NCBI RefSeq assembly: GCF_020171465.1
Contig: NZ_JAIUZR010000001.1
Coordinates: 186,001-250,000, forward strand
Length of the DNA: 64,000 nt
Direction: 5' to 3'
Source of the DNA: Lutimonas saemankumensis
GTDB lineage: Bacteria > Bacteroidota > Bacteroidia > Flavobacteriales > Flavobacteriaceae
Shown here: positions 46,842 to 57,854 of the stretch, in pieces
Layout of the letters: each line of letters starts with the position of its first letter
Position numbering within the stretch: position 1 is the first letter of the stretch
The notes under the pieces: model-generated
Databases searched by the model: none
What the model was told of the DNA's origin: nothing
Seen by the model: the letters and a program-made list of their open reading frames with translations, nothing else
Translations under genes and position numbers: made by a program

Positions 46842-47578
46842 CTTCTTTGACGAACTATTTCATATAATGCCGCACCACAAGCCACAGACACATTTAAAGA
46901 GTCAATAGAGCCTAATAACGGAAGCTTTGCTTTGTGATCCGAATTTTTTAAAACGGAATTGCTGATCCCTTTGTGTTCTGAGCCCAAAACCAGAGCAGTT
47001 GGCTTATTAAAATCCACATCGTAGATCTTATTGTCGGTTTTTTCTGTAACTGAAACTACCTGGATTCCATGTGCTTTTAACAGATAAACCGCATCAAGTA
47101 CATGATTTACTTTACAAATATTGAGGTTATAGGCGGCCCCGGCCGAAGTTTTTATGGCATCTGCGTTAATTGGGGCCGAACCATGGGTTGGAATAATTAC
47201 TGCGCTGACACCGGTACATTCTGCTGTACGTAAAATTGCTCCTGTATTGCGAACATCACTAATTTGATCCAGCAGAAGAAAAAGAGGTACCGATCCTTCG
47301 GTTAAGGAGTTTTCTAATAAATCTTCAAGTTGCTTAAATTTAATGGATGATACCTTGGCTACGGCTCCCTGATGGTTTTGAAACTTAGACAGTTTGTTTA
47401 GTTTTTCAATAGGAACATAACTGTAAGATATGCTGTTTTCCTTGATTTTATGCTGTAATGCTTTGGCCAGAGACCCCTGATTTTCTTTTTGCAGATAAAC
47501 TTTTTCAATTTCCTGTCCGGAATCAATAGCTTCTAAAATGGCTCTTAAACCGAAAATTTTTGTTTGTTCATTATCCAT
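46838..47578 (-). CDS. rlmB: 23S rRNA (guanosine-2'-O)-methyltransferase RlmB
   Basis: A 246-residue SpoU/TrmH-type methyltransferase. It has an N-terminal RNA-binding domain (IFGLRAILEAI) and the SPOUT knot motifs: motif 1 DQISDVRNTGAILRTAE, motif 2 ALVLGSEHKGI and motif 3 GSIDSLNVSVACGAALYE. RlmB methylates G2251 of 23S rRNA in E. coli. A TrmH-type tRNA specificity cannot be excluded but the length fits RlmB. It lies downstream of the susCD terminator. Confidence 0.92.
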   Translation of the reverse strand: MDNEQTKIFGLRAILEAIDSGQEIEKVYLQKENQGSLAKALQHKIKENSISYSYVPIEKLNKLSKFQNHQGAVAKVSSIKFKQLEDLLENSLTEGSVPLFLLLDQISDVRNTGAILRTAECTGVSAVIIPTHGSAPINADAIKTSAGAAYNLNICKVNHVLDAVYLLKAHGIQVVSVTEKTDNKIYDVDFNKPTALVLGSEHKGISNSVLKNSDHKAKLPLLGSIDSLNVSVACGAALYEIVRQRS

Positions 47579-47612
47579 GGCGCGAAGTTAAGACAATTTA
47601 GTTTAGTTAAGT

Positions 47613-47645
47613 ATAAAAAAAACCATCGCGCCAAAGGCGCGATGG
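47613..47645 (-). terminator. Terminator of the susCD unit
   Basis: An 11-bp perfect GC-rich stem ACCATCGCGCC / GGCGCGATGGT with a three-base loop is followed by at least seven T on the minus strand, 44 bases after the SusD-like stop codon. It separates susCD from rlmB. Confidence 0.95.
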
Positions 47646-47688
47646 TATAACATATAAAAAGTGTCTAATCTAAATTATATATTAATTT

Positions 47689-49140
47689 TTAGTTTCCTTG
47701 ACCATTGATATCCCAGAACACTCTGTTGGATTTCAAGTCACCACCCATTGCATTTTTTGCAGCTTCATAGTTGGTTCCATTAACCTGAGGTTCGTCATTT
47801 GGATATATATATCTTCTAGGTACTGATTCCTGAGAAACAGCAGCGATATTCATCTCTGGGTAATCAAGAAGTCTCCAAGAAGACCAAGCTTCAAATCCTC
47901 TACCAAACAGAGCAATCCATTTCTGCTGACCGATGCTCTCATTCCAAGCTGCAGAGTTATAAGCAACTGTTGGCTGAGCTATGTACCCGGCAATACCTGC
48001 ATCATCAACTTCAGGAACCCAGTAGTTCATAGAAGCTTTAATACCTTCATTGTAGTACATTTCAGCAGCAGCCGTACCTCCACCGATAAGACCTTTTTCA
48101 GCGGCTTCAGCCATCAAGAAGTTAATTTCATCATAACTCATAATGATACCTTCAGTGTCTGGTGTATGCCAAGGCTCTCCAATGTGTGTGTACTCAGAGA
48201 AAGTATTACTTGCTCCATAGATTCCACCTTTGTAAGGAATACCTACGTTATCATCCATGAATACAGCAGATCTAGGATCGTTTAATGTGTTCATGATGTC
48301 AGCAAAAGTGTTGGCAATTACATAATCATTTCTACCTGACTGCACCAATGCTTCCCAGTTTGGATTCGTGTTTGGAGGAGAAGTCTCAAATGGAAATGCA
48401 GCATTATCAGCATTAGATTCTAAAACTCCCGCATCAACAGCAGCTGTTGCAGCAGCAGTTGCAGTTGTTGGATCTGCATCCGCAATACGAACGGCCATTT
48501 TCAACTTCAATGAGTTTCCAAATTTTCTCCATGAAGCAACATCACCACCATAGATTAGGTCTTCACCACCAAATGATGGGTCGGTTTCGTTCAAATTAAC
48601 TAATGCCTGATCAATGGTGTTCATAACACTTGCATAGATATCACCATCATCATCGTACTTAGGAACCAAATTTTCATTTCCTAAAAGAGCTTCAGAATAA
48701 GGTACATTACCATAAGTATCAACAACAATGTGCCATACATATGATTGGAACAGATCCAAAATGGCAATTTTGTTTTTAGCAGTTGCTGGATTTGCTTCCT
48801 TTTCAGCAATAATTTTCTTCGCTTCAACAATGTCAATCATAACACCAGCATACATTGAGAACCACCAGTTACCACCGATATCTCTTTGAACCATGTCATA
48901 ATTAGTTTCGTCATTATACGTAGTCGTCGTCCAGTGCTGAGCCATTTGTTTAAAAATGTTCGAGTTTACACTGGGAATAACCATTTGTCTGTAGAATGCC
49001 CTTTGAGCATTCGTCAACAAGAAGGCCGCAGGCACTTCGCTAGGATTCTTTTCGTCAATATTCCAACCTTCGAAATCCGTACACGAAATTGTTGTGCCTA
49101 ACATTAAGGCGATTAATAATATTTTTTTCATTTGTTTCAT
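47689..49140 (-). CDS. SusD/RagB family outer-membrane nutrient-binding lipoprotein
   Basis: A 483-residue lipoprotein (signal ILLIALMLGTTISCTDFE, lipidated Cys20). The N-terminal EKNPSEVPAAFLLTNAQ and the central TPR-like helices match the SusD-like group. It sits as a lid on the SusC transporter, captures substrate at the cell surface and follows susC by 3 bp. There are no sugar-hydrolase genes nearby, so a peptide or other oligomer substrate is as likely as a glycan. An ATG at 49131 is an alternative start. Confidence 0.93.
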   Translation of the reverse strand: MKQMKKILLIALMLGTTISCTDFEGWNIDEKNPSEVPAAFLLTNAQRAFYRQMVIPSVNSNIFKQMAQHWTTTTYNDETNYDMVQRDIGGNWWFSMYAGVMIDIVEAKKIIAEKEANPATAKNKIAILDLFQSYVWHIVVDTYGNVPYSEALLGNENLVPKYDDDGDIYASVMNTIDQALVNLNETDPSFGGEDLIYGGDVASWRKFGNSLKLKMAVRIADADPTTATAAATAAVDAGVLESNADNAAFPFETSPPNTNPNWEALVQSGRNDYVIANTFADIMNTLNDPRSAVFMDDNVGIPYKGGIYGASNTFSEYTHIGEPWHTPDTEGIIMSYDEINFLMAEAAEKGLIGGGTAAAEMYYNEGIKASMNYWVPEVDDAGIAGYIAQPTVAYNSAAWNESIGQQKWIALFGRGFEAWSSWRLLDYPEMNIAAVSQESVPRRYIYPNDEPQVNGTNYEAAKNAMGGDLKSNRVFWDINGQGN

Positions 49141-49143
49141 GTT

Positions 49144-52100
49144 TTAAAATTGTAACTTAACGCTAAATCCGTAATCTTTCGTAGTTGGATAAGCACCTGA
49201 TTGATAACCTTGAATGTTACCAGCACTTAAACCAGCTTCAGGATCACTATATGGGTCTTCTTTGTCAATAATCCAAAGGTTTCTACCGATTAATGTGAAA
49301 GTCAATCCTTTAACAAATCCTTTTGAGAAATATTTTGTTGGAAGACTGTATCCTAATGATAATTCACGAAGCTTGATAAAACCGGCATCGTAAACATGCA
49401 ATGCATTTGGAGCTCTTGCATATCCAAGTGCGTTAGCATAGTAGTCCATTCTTGTAAAGGTAGTATTTGGATTTCCATCAGGGTCAACACCTTCAAGAAG
49501 AATACCACCTCCAGCAGATACAGGATCACGTTTTGGGTTACCCAAGCTGTTCAAACCAGCTGTGTAATCGTAGATACCAGTTGCAGAACCGTACCATCTG
49601 TCAAGAGAGAAATAGCTTCCTCCTTTTTGCATGTCAATTAAGAAACTTAAGCTAAGGTCTTTCCATGTGAATCTGTTATTGATACCACCTCTCCACTCTG
49701 GTTGGAAAGTACCTAATGCTTGATTTCTGTCAGGAGTTCTTAAGTATCTACCTGTAGTAGGATCAATTGTTCTTTGTCCGTCTGTATAGATGAAGTCAGA
49801 TCCTTTGATCGTACCGTAAGGCTCTCCAATAGCAGCGTTGATCGTAACACCACCTTGTAGCGATGCCAATTGCAGGTTCTCAAGACCTTGAGGTAATGAA
49901 AGAACTTCACTTTCGTTTTTACCCCAGTTTACATCAATTCTCCACTCGAAGTTCTCTGTTCTTACAGGAGAACCGTAAAGTGAAAGTTCGATACCTTTAT
50001 TCTGAACCTCACCGGCATTCAACCATTGTCTTGCATAACCAGTTGCAGTACTAATAGAAACAGGAGTAATCAAGTCTTCAGAAGTCTTGTCATAAATAGA
50101 AATATCAAAACCTAATCTGTTTTTGAACATAGACATTTCAAGTCCAATTTCAGTTTCATTCGTAATCTCATTTTTCAAATCCTGGTTCTGGTTAGAAGCA
50201 GGCAATGAAGCAGTACCCTGACCTCCAATAGGTGTTCCAAGACCATAGGTATTGTAAACCGTTAATGGAGCAGCAAAGTTACCTGTTTTTGCATAACCAG
50301 CTCTAATTTTACCTAAGTCTATTACGTTCGAATCAAAAAGACTTGAGAACAAGAAACTACCAGAGAATCCGTAGTAATCGTATTCATCGTTATCTCTTGG
50401 CAACGTAGAGGCCTTATCTCTTCTGTACGAAGCATCAACGAATAAAATATTATTATAACCTACAGAGGCATTCGCATAATAACCATCAACACCTAAACTA
50501 TACTCATTTTCTGTTGGTGCATTGATAGGGTTCTTAGAGTTAGAAAGCGCATAAAGTCTTGGAACGTTCAATCCTCCGTTTGTAGAAGCAAAGATTGAAG
50601 AGAAGTCTCTACGAAGTATGTTCGTACCGACGACACCTCGTAAACTCCATTTGTCCCAGTTCTTATTGAAGTTCAACATCAAGTCATAGTTGTTCTCCAT
50701 ATAACTGTTGTTATATCTGTTGTAGTTTGGAATGTTAACCGATCCTACAGCAGTTCTTTCTTGCTGGAAGTTAGTATAGTGGTCTATAGTAACTCTACCC
50801 ATAACACTTAACCAGTCATTGATCTCATAGTTCAATGAAATATTTCCAAAAATACGATTTCTTTCATCGTTCTGGTAGTTTTCATAACGCACCCAGTATG
50901 GGTTATCAAAATATTGAGGAGCTAAAGATGTAGGATAAGCAGGGTTCCAAGTAATGTTATCACGAGTTAAGAAATAAGCTTCTTTTTGCTCTTGAATGTC
51001 CACGTTTGTTTGCCACCACTGTCTGAAAGACTGGTTAACGTTATTTGCATCATAACCTGTTCCAAATCTACCTTTACCAGTAGTTCTGTTGTAAGCTACC
51101 TGAGTACTGGCAGTGAACTTTTCAGTAAATTTCCAAGAACCAGAAAAATCAAAGTTATGTCTTTGGATTTCTGAGTTAGGTAAGATACCCTGAACATTTG
51201 TATTGGTATATCCTAATTTGAATTGACCTTGATCATTGGCACCGTCTAAAACAACTGTGTTGAACAAAGTAGTACCTGTTTCATAAAAAGTATCTGGCTG
51301 ATTCTCTCCTGCCAACCAAGGAGTAGCTTCACCATAGTTAGCATAACCTATTTCATCCAATTGAGGGAACCAAGATTGCCACTGAACAACATCTAAGTTT
51401 TCATCATATGCAGCACCAAACGAAGCATCCTCACTCGATACCGTTGCCAGTTCAGTTTGTCCGTCTCCGTTGAAATCAACGTCGAAGAAATACCCTGTTG
51501 AACCGTAATAAGGACCATAACCCGCACCATATTCTCTCTGATACTTCACAAATGTATCTTTGTTCATTTTGTTGAAAGTGATCGTAGAGTTGATGGTTAC
51601 ACCTATCGCCTGGTCTTCTCTTTGTCTACCTTTTTTCGTAGTAATTACAATTACACCATTCGCAGCTCGAGAACCATAAAGAGCAGTCGCAGCACCACCT
51701 TTAAGAACGTTCACAGTTTCGATATCATCCGGGTTGATATCCTGAGCAGCATTACCGTAGTCATAACCACCTCGACCGGTTCTTTGATTTGATGAGTTGT
51801 AAGTTGAGTTACTTACTGGAACACCATCTACAACGAACAATGCCTGGTTATTACCAAACAACGAAGCATAACCACGAATAACAACGTTGGTAGAACCACC
51901 CATTGTACCACTTGCTTTAACGTCGATACCGGCAACTTTACCAGATAAAGAGTTAACGAAGTTAGTCTCTTTAACAGTGTTCACCTGTTCGCCATCTACT
52001 TCCTGAGTAGCATAACCTAGTGATTTCTTTTCTCTTGTAATACCTAAAGCTGTTACAACAACCTCATCCAAGGTATTATCTTCAGAGACCATAGTTACGT

Positions 52101-52371
52101 TGATCGTGCTTTCCGCACCAACTGTTCTTGTAACAGTTGTCATCCCAACGAAACTAAACTGAATGACATCACCACTATTCGCATCAAGAGAATAGTTTCC
52201 GTCAAAATCAGTTTCAGTACCGGTATTGGTACCTTGAATCAAAACACTAACACCTGGCAACGGTCCGGATTCATCCGACACAGTACCCGTGATAGTTCTT
52301 TCTTGTGCAAATGAAATCTGCACTACAAACGCTAGTAAAAGCGTCAAAATTCCACTTAACTTTGTTTTCAT
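49144..52371 (-). CDS. SusC/RagA family TonB-linked outer-membrane transporter
   Basis: A 1075-residue protein: signal peptide, carboxypeptidase-regulatory-like domain (GTVSDESGPLPGVSVLIQGT, about 28-47), TonB box region DEVVVTALGI, plug domain (GVPVSNSTYN, KGGAATALYGSRAANGVI) and a 22-strand barrel ending in FSVKLQF. It imports large ligands caught by SusD, using energy from TonB. It begins the two-gene unit and no sigma/anti-sigma pair is adjacent. Confidence 0.96.
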   Translation of the reverse strand: MKTKLSGILTLLLAFVVQISFAQERTITGTVSDESGPLPGVSVLIQGTNTGTETDFDGNYSLDANSGDVIQFSFVGMTTVTRTVGAESTINVTMVSEDNTLDEVVVTALGITREKKSLGYATQEVDGEQVNTVKETNFVNSLSGKVAGIDVKASGTMGGSTNVVIRGYASLFGNNQALFVVDGVPVSNSTYNSSNQRTGRGGYDYGNAAQDINPDDIETVNVLKGGAATALYGSRAANGVIVITTKKGRQREDQAIGVTINSTITFNKMNKDTFVKYQREYGAGYGPYYGSTGYFFDVDFNGDGQTELATVSSEDASFGAAYDENLDVVQWQSWFPQLDEIGYANYGEATPWLAGENQPDTFYETGTTLFNTVVLDGANDQGQFKLGYTNTNVQGILPNSEIQRHNFDFSGSWKFTEKFTASTQVAYNRTTGKGRFGTGYDANNVNQSFRQWWQTNVDIQEQKEAYFLTRDNITWNPAYPTSLAPQYFDNPYWVRYENYQNDERNRIFGNISLNYEINDWLSVMGRVTIDHYTNFQQERTAVGSVNIPNYNRYNNSYMENNYDLMLNFNKNWDKWSLRGVVGTNILRRDFSSIFASTNGGLNVPRLYALSNSKNPINAPTENEYSLGVDGYYANASVGYNNILFVDASYRRDKASTLPRDNDEYDYYGFSGSFLFSSLFDSNVIDLGKIRAGYAKTGNFAAPLTVYNTYGLGTPIGGQGTASLPASNQNQDLKNEITNETEIGLEMSMFKNRLGFDISIYDKTSEDLITPVSISTATGYARQWLNAGEVQNKGIELSLYGSPVRTENFEWRIDVNWGKNESEVLSLPQGLENLQLASLQGGVTINAAIGEPYGTIKGSDFIYTDGQRTIDPTTGRYLRTPDRNQALGTFQPEWRGGINNRFTWKDLSLSFLIDMQKGGSYFSLDRWYGSATGIYDYTAGLNSLGNPKRDPVSAGGGILLEGVDPDGNPNTTFTRMDYYANALGYARAPNALHVYDAGFIKLRELSLGYSLPTKYFSKGFVKGLTFTLIGRNLWIIDKEDPYSDPEAGLSAGNIQGYQSGAYPTTKDYGFSVKLQF

Positions 52372-52528
52372 TATATAAATTATTTGAATTAATTTGAGCC
52401 AAAAATCTTAATAAAAAGTTAATATACCAAGTTTTTAACATAAAAATTTAAAAAAAAGGTTAATGCTTTGTTAATAAGAAAGGCATTTCTATCTATATGA
52501 TGTAAAAATAAATATTGGTTGCGTTACC

Positions 52529-54223
52529 CTAGAATTTAGTGACAATTTTTAGATGAATCTTGGAGTTGTCAAAGCGAATTGGTTCGTTGTCAAATTTGCC
52601 CAGAGCATAGCTCAGATTCAATAGTCCGGCCTTGGTTTGAAACGCGTATCCCAGACCCAGACTAATTATTCTGGAACTTTTATCAGTGAATTTGTTCTCT
52701 GTATAGGAAAAATCGGTAATCGTATAGAAATAACTGCCGGGGTTAGGCTTATATCTGTACTCAAGGTTGAATACAGTATAGGAAGAAGCAAATATACTTT
52801 CTTCATTAACACCTCTTAAGTTATATACCCCGCCTATTCGAAAAAGTTCATTCTCAAAATAATCTTCTGAATTAAGCAATCCACTTACATTTCTTAGAAA
52901 AACATAATTTTTGCGGTCTATTGAATACAGGTAATAAGCCTCAAGTCCGAATTTGCTTTGGCTTGTATTGCGGCTCTCGTTTTCTCTTGATCCCAGAAGG
53001 GCCGAGAGCCTTACATAAAAATGAACAGGAAAAAGTTCATCTGATGTCAGAAGATTATAGTCATAGGAAAGCCCGAAGAATAAATTAGAATAGGAATCGA
53101 CACCTGAAGCATTGCCGTTTGACAAATCACTGGAGTTTACTGACTCGATCCGCCCCTCTATGCTTCCTTTGTTCCTGGTAGAATAGGCCAGGCTTAATTC
53201 TGTCTTTACATTACTGAAGGTAGAGTCCTGCCTGTAAATTTCAAAGTTGATTTTTGGTGTAAGCGGAAGTTTGAACAGGAAAGGTAAATTAGCTTCCAGA
53301 AAAAATCGCTGCCTTTCGTTCCCATTACTTTTCCAATACAAGGCAATGTTCTCCCCGGCATTGAAAATGTTGTTTACAGAAAGATCAAGGTAACCGTTAA
53401 AAAATATTCCGTCACCATCCTCTTTAGATGCGAAACCAATGATACCATCAAATTGGTTTGACTTCTTTTTTTTTAAATAAAGGTATACGATCGTGGAGTC
53501 GTTCGAAAATAAAACTTCCGGTGGTTTTACTTCCTGAACGAATGAAATGTTGTTCACTGTCCGGGAGGCATTGTTGATCTTGTCTTGATTGAAAATTTCA
53601 CCTACTCTTAAACCAAGAACATATTTAATGTAGTTTTCGGGAAAATTTTCATATCCCTTAACAATGACCTTGTCGATCCTTCTTGATTGATCCAGGTCTG
53701 ATTTAAGAACTGCATAAGCTTCACCGTCTTTTATTTCAATATCCTCCAGACGCAATTCAACAAATGAGTTTCCCCGAGCTTCAAAAATACCGACCAAAGA
53801 ATTCATCAGATCAGGTATTTCTTTTACGTGTATTCTGATCAGGGAATCATTATACTGTTTCGCCAAAAGCTTTAAGTCTTTTTTGAATTGAATAGACTTT
53901 GAAAGGCCTGAATGGTCAATATTGACCATTTCTACTTTTGTTCCGGGAGAAATGTAAGCAGTGATTAAAGAGTCTTTAGGAATGATGCTGTCCGTAAAAG
54001 GGCTAAGGTATCCTTCAAGGGCCAATCTCTTTTTATAGTCCATTAGGAATTGTAAGACAGAATCCTGATCTATTGGTTTGAGTAATTCGTCCTTGGGTCC
54101 ATTGAGGTCTGCTGTTTCTGTCTGATTAATTATGATTTGTAAACTTTTCTGCTGAGAAGAAACATGGTTTACTGCAATGAAAAAAAACAGTATATATATA
54201 TATGGTGTAACTTTTCTAAACAA
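52529..54223 (-). CDS. BamA/TamA-like outer-membrane protein with POTRA domains
   Basis: A 564-residue protein with a signal peptide (YIYILFFFIAVNHVSSQ). Two or more POTRA-like segments fill about residues 80-240 (YENFPENYIKYVLGLRVGE is the typical last POTRA). A C-terminal barrel of about 300 residues contains the surface-antigen motif LFRIGGVYNLRGVNEES, the equivalent of the VRGF/Y loop. It assembles or exports outer-membrane proteins or lipids in related families. It is shorter than BamA and closer to TamA-type proteins. The gene is divergent from the str operon and 157 bp upstream of susC. Confidence 0.82.
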   Translation of the reverse strand: MFRKVTPYIYILFFFIAVNHVSSQQKSLQIIINQTETADLNGPKDELLKPIDQDSVLQFLMDYKKRLALEGYLSPFTDSIIPKDSLITAYISPGTKVEMVNIDHSGLSKSIQFKKDLKLLAKQYNDSLIRIHVKEIPDLMNSLVGIFEARGNSFVELRLEDIEIKDGEAYAVLKSDLDQSRRIDKVIVKGYENFPENYIKYVLGLRVGEIFNQDKINNASRTVNNISFVQEVKPPEVLFSNDSTIVYLYLKKKKSNQFDGIIGFASKEDGDGIFFNGYLDLSVNNIFNAGENIALYWKSNGNERQRFFLEANLPFLFKLPLTPKINFEIYRQDSTFSNVKTELSLAYSTRNKGSIEGRIESVNSSDLSNGNASGVDSYSNLFFGLSYDYNLLTSDELFPVHFYVRLSALLGSRENESRNTSQSKFGLEAYYLYSIDRKNYVFLRNVSGLLNSEDYFENELFRIGGVYNLRGVNEESIFASSYTVFNLEYRYKPNPGSYFYTITDFSYTENKFTDKSSRIISLGLGYAFQTKAGLLNLSYALGKFDNEPIRFDNSKIHLKIVTKF

Positions 54224-54437
54224 GAGGTGTTGAATTGAAGGGTAAATATCAATTATTTTTTAGGATTATCAAAGGTGAAAGATGCTAATCATGAGCAAAA
54301 TAACAAGCCGGATTGGCTGCTTCCGAGACAAGCTCAAAGTCAAATCCTGAAGGAGGGATGATTTCATTTTGAGAACTCTTTATTACTCGAGGATTTTGAA
54401 CTGATTTTATAAACCTAAAAAAATCAATAATTTATAG

Positions 54438-54468
54438 TTTGAATAACGATAAAAAAGTACTACATTTG
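54438..54468 (+). promoter_or_regulatory. Promoter of the str/S10 ribosomal operon
   Basis: TTTG (54438-54441), 19 bases and TACATTTG (54461-54468) match the Bacteroidota consensus. Transcription would start near 54475, leaving a leader of about 45 bases before rpsL. Confidence 0.85.
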
Positions 54469-54519
54469 CAAACTCTTAAAAAACAGAGAGAACTAAAATT
54501 AAAATTTTATAAAAATAGA

Positions 54520-54894
54520 ATGCCAACTATTCAACAATTAGTACGAAAAGGAAGGACCAAAACAACCAAGAAGAATAAATCGGCTGCTTTGAATTCTTGT
54601 CCTCAACGTCGTGGAGTATGTACGCGTGTTTACACTACAACGCCAAAGAAGCCTAATTCAGCAATGAGAAAAGTTGCTAGGGTAAGGTTGACCAATGGTA
54701 ATGAAGTGAATGCTTACATCCCAGGTGAAGGACATAATTTACAAGAACACTCGATAGTATTGGTTAGAGGTGGAAGAGTAAAGGATTTACCTGGTGTAAA
54801 ATATCACATTGTTCGTGGTGCTTTGGACACAGCAGGAGTAGAGGGACGAACTCAGCGTCGTTCTAAATACGGAACCAAACGTCCAAAGAAATAA
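54520..54894 (+). CDS. rpsL: 30S ribosomal protein S12
   Basis: A 124-residue protein starting [18 protein letters not shown], with [18 protein letters not shown] carrying the decoding-centre Lys that streptomycin resistance changes (wild type here), and [16 protein letters not shown] near the end. The frame is open from 54439, but the extra 27 residues lie in the leader and partly before the predicted transcription start. First gene of the operon. Confidence 0.98.
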   Translation: MPTIQQLVRKGRTKTTKKNKSAALNSCPQRRGVCTRVYTTTPKKPNSAMRKVARVRLTNGNEVNAYIPGEGHNLQEHSIVLVRGGRVKDLPGVKYHIVRGALDTAGVEGRTQRRSKYGTKRPKK

Positions 54895-54918
54895 TAAAAT
54901 CTTTTAATGTAAGGAACA

Positions 54919-55395
54919 ATGAGAAAAAGAATTTCAAAGAAAAGAATCCTATTACCAGATCCAAAGTTTAATGATCAGTTGGTTACAAGGTTTGTAAACA
55001 ACCTGATGTTGGATGGTAAGAAGTCTGTTGCATTCAAAGTATTTTATGATGCACTGGATATTGTTGAGAGCAAAAAGCAGGATGAAGAAAAGACTGCTTT
55101 AGAATTGTGGAAAGAAGCATTGTCAAATGTAATGCCACACGTTGAAGTTAGAAGTAGAAGAGTTGGTGGAGCCACTTTTCAGATACCTATGCCTATTAGA
55201 GCTGACAGAAAGATATCCATGGCAATTAAATGGATGATCCTTTTTGCGAGAAAAAGAAATGAGAAGAGTATGTCTCAAAGGCTTGCCGGTGAGATACTTG
55301 CTGCTGTAAAAGAAGAAGGAGCTGCGGTTAAGAAGAGGGTTGATGTTCATAAAATGGCAGATGCGAATAAAGCATTCTCACATTTCAGATTTTAA
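54919..55395 (+). CDS. rpsG: 30S ribosomal protein S7
   Basis: A 158-residue protein that organises the head of the small subunit. [20 protein letters not shown] is at the N-terminus, [16 protein letters not shown] in the centre and [15 protein letters not shown] at the end. It follows rpsL by 24 bp and precedes fusA by 11 bp. Confidence 0.98.
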   Translation: MRKRISKKRILLPDPKFNDQLVTRFVNNLMLDGKKSVAFKVFYDALDIVESKKQDEEKTALELWKEALSNVMPHVEVRSRRVGGATFQIPMPIRADRKISMAIKWMILFARKRNEKSMSQRLAGEILAAVKEEGAAVKKRVDVHKMADANKAFSHFRF

Positions 55396-55406
55396 TAATT
55401 TTTAGC

Positions 55407-57530
55407 ATGGCAAGAGATTTAAAATTAACGAGAAATATTGGTATTGCGGCGCATATTGATGCTGGAAAGACCACAACTACCGAGAGAATACTATATTACA
55501 CAGGTGTGTCTCACAAGATTGGTGAGGTTCACGACGGAGCTGCAACTATGGACTGGATGGAGCAGGAGCAGGAAAGAGGTATTACAATTACTTCGGCTGC
55601 AACAACCTGTACCTGGCAGTTTCCAACTGAGAACGGAATTCCTACTGCAGATGCCAAAGGTTATCACTTTAATATTATTGACACTCCTGGACACGTTGAC
55701 TTTACCGTTGAGGTGAACCGTTCATTAAGGGTTCTTGATGGATTGGTATTTTTGTTCAGTGCCGTTGATGGTGTTGAGCCACAGTCTGAAACTAACTGGA
55801 GACTTGCAGATAACTATAAAGTGCCTAGAATCGGTTTTGTAAACAAAATGGACCGTCAGGGTTCAGATTTCCTTAGAGTTTGTACTCAGGTAAAAGAAAT
55901 GCTTGGTTCCAATGCAGTACCGATTGTTCTTCCAATCGGGGAAGAGGCAGATTTTAAAGGAATCGTTGACTTGGTAAAAAACAGAGCGATCATTTGGAAA
56001 GATGAGTCTTTCGGATCGACTTTTGACATTATCGATATTCCTGAAGAATTAAAAGAAGAAGCGGCTCAATACAGAGCCTTGTTGATCGAGGAGGTAGCGT
56101 CTTATGATGAAAACCTGCTTGAGAAATTCATGGAAGATGAGGATTCGATCACTGAAGAGGAAGTTCATAATGCACTTAGAGCTGCGGTAATGGACATGGC
56201 GATCATCCCAATGATCTGTGGATCTGCTTTCAAAAATAAAGGTGTACAGTTTTTATTGGATGGAGTTTGCAGGTACTTGCCTTCACCAGTAGATAAAGAT
56301 GCCATTGTAGGAACAAACCCATCAACCGGAGAGGAAATTTCAAGAAAGCCTTCTGTGAAGGAACCGTTTTCTGGTTTAGCGTTTAAGATCGCTACAGATC
56401 CTTTCGTAGGGCGTTTGGCATTCTTTAGAACGTATTCAGGAAGACTGGATGCCGGTTCATACATACTGAATAACCGTTCTGGTAAAAAAGAAAGAATTTC
56501 TCGAATCTATCAAATGCATTCGAACAAACAGAATTCTGTTGATTTCATTGAAGCCGGAGATATTGGTGCAGCAGTTGGATTTAAAGATATTAAAACCGGA
56601 GACACGATGTCTGACCTTAATGCACCCATTATTCTTGAGAGTATGGAGTTCCCTGATCCTGTTATCGGGGTTGCTGTTGAGCCAAAGACGAAGGCTGATG
56701 TTGATAAACTTGGAATTGGCCTTGCCAAACTGGCTGAAGAGGATCCAACGTTCCAGGTTAGAACGGATGAAGCTTCAGGCCAAACTATTATCTCTGGTAT
56801 GGGCGAACTTCACCTTGAGATTTTGATCGATCGTTTAAAGCGAGAATTCAAAGTTGAGGTGAATGAAGGTGAGCCACAGGTAGAGTACAAAGAAGCCATT
56901 ACTCAAAGTGCTCAGCACAGAGAGGTATACAAGAAGCAGTCTGGTGGTCGTGGTAAGTTTGCCGATATCATTTTTGACATGGGGCCTGCGGATGAAGATT
57001 TTGATGGTGATGGATTACAGTTTATCAATGAGATCAAAGGAGGAAATATTCCTAAAGAATATATCCCTTCTGTTGAGAAAGGATTTGAGATGGCGATGAA
57101 AAATGGTCCATTGGCAGGTTATGAAATGGATACGATGAAAATCGTTCTAAAGGATGGATCTTTCCACCCTGTGGATTCTGATGCGCTTTCATTCGAATTA
57201 GCGGCGAAAATGGGATACAAAGAAGCAGCTAAAGCAGCTGGGGCAGTAATCCTTGAGCCTATCATGAAGCTGGAGGTTGTTACTCCGGAGGAAAACATGG
57301 GAGATATAGTTGGTGACTTGAACAGAAGAAGAGGTCAGGTTAATGCTATGGACGACAGAGCTGGAGCAAAAGTTGTTAAGGCGCATGTTCCTTTGTCTGA
57401 GATGTTTGGTTATGTAACTACTTTAAGAACCTTGTCATCTGGTAGAGCGACTTCTACCATGGAATTCTCTCATTATGAGAAAACTCCGTCAAGTGTTTCT
57501 GAAGAAGTGATCAAAAAAGCACAAGGTTAA
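55407..57530 (+). CDS. fusA: Elongation factor G
   Basis: A 707-residue translocation GTPase. G1 is [14 protein letters not shown], the switch region includes [14 protein letters not shown]3 is DTPGHVDFT and G4 is NKMDR. Domain IV carries GGRGKFADI. It sits between rpsG and rpsJ in the str arrangement, but no tuf gene follows, as is usual in this phylum. The sequence is full length without gaps. Confidence 0.98.
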   Translation: MARDLKLTRNIGIAAHIDAGKTTTTERILYYTGVSHKIGEVHDGAATMDWMEQEQERGITITSAATTCTWQFPTENGIPTADAKGYHFNIIDTPGHVDFTVEVNRSLRVLDGLVFLFSAVDGVEPQSETNWRLADNYKVPRIGFVNKMDRQGSDFLRVCTQVKEMLGSNAVPIVLPIGEEADFKGIVDLVKNRAIIWKDESFGSTFDIIDIPEELKEEAAQYRALLIEEVASYDENLLEKFMEDEDSITEEEVHNALRAAVMDMAIIPMICGSAFKNKGVQFLLDGVCRYLPSPVDKDAIVGTNPSTGEEISRKPSVKEPFSGLAFKIATDPFVGRLAFFRTYSGRLDAGSYILNNRSGKKERISRIYQMHSNKQNSVDFIEAGDIGAAVGFKDIKTGDTMSDLNAPIILESMEFPDPVIGVAVEPKTKADVDKLGIGLAKLAEEDPTFQVRTDEASGQTIISGMGELHLEILIDRLKREFKVEVNEGEPQVEYKEAITQSAQHREVYKKQSGGRGKFADIIFDMGPADEDFDGDGLQFINEIKGGNIPKEYIPSVEKGFEMAMKNGPLAGYEMDTMKIVLKDGSFHPVDSDALSFELAAKMGYKEAAKAAGAVILEPIMKLEVVTPEENMGDIVGDLNRRRGQVNAMDDRAGAKVVKAHVPLSEMFGYVTTLRTLSSGRATSTMEFSHYEKTPSSVSEEVIKKAQG

Positions 57531-57548
57531 TCTACTAATAAAAGAAAA

Positions 57549-57854
57549 ATGAGTCAGAAAATTAGAATTAAATTAAAGTCTTACGATCATAACTTAGTAG
57601 ATAAATCTGCTGAAAAGATTGTAAAAACAGTGAAGAATACCGGTGCTGTTGTAAATGGGCCAATTCCATTACCAACGCATAAGAAAATTTTTACGGTATT
57701 ACGTTCGCCACACGTTAACAAAAAGTCAAGGGAGCAGTTTCAATTGAGTGCGTTCAAAAGAATTTTAGACATCTACAGTTCTTCATCGAAAACAATTGAT
57801 GCTTTAATGAAGCTTGAGTTACCAAGTGGGGTTGAAGTAGAGATTAAAGTTTAA
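57549..57854 (+). CDS. rpsJ: 30S ribosomal protein S10
   Basis: A 101-residue protein starting [18 protein letters not shown], with the loop [20 protein letters not shown] that also contacts NusG in other bacteria. It follows fusA by 18 bp. A 151-bp gap with possible attenuator structure separates it from rplC. Confidence 0.98.
   Translation: MSQKIRIKLKSYDHNLVDKSAEKIVKTVKNTGAVVNGPIPLPTHKKIFTVLRSPHVNKKSREQFQLSAFKRILDIYSSSSKTIDALMKLELPSGVEVEIKV

Noticed and set aside
54439-54519. N-terminal extension of S12 by 27 residues
   Set aside because: It lies in the promoter and leader, before the conserved [11 protein letters not shown] start, and its first codons precede the predicted transcription start.
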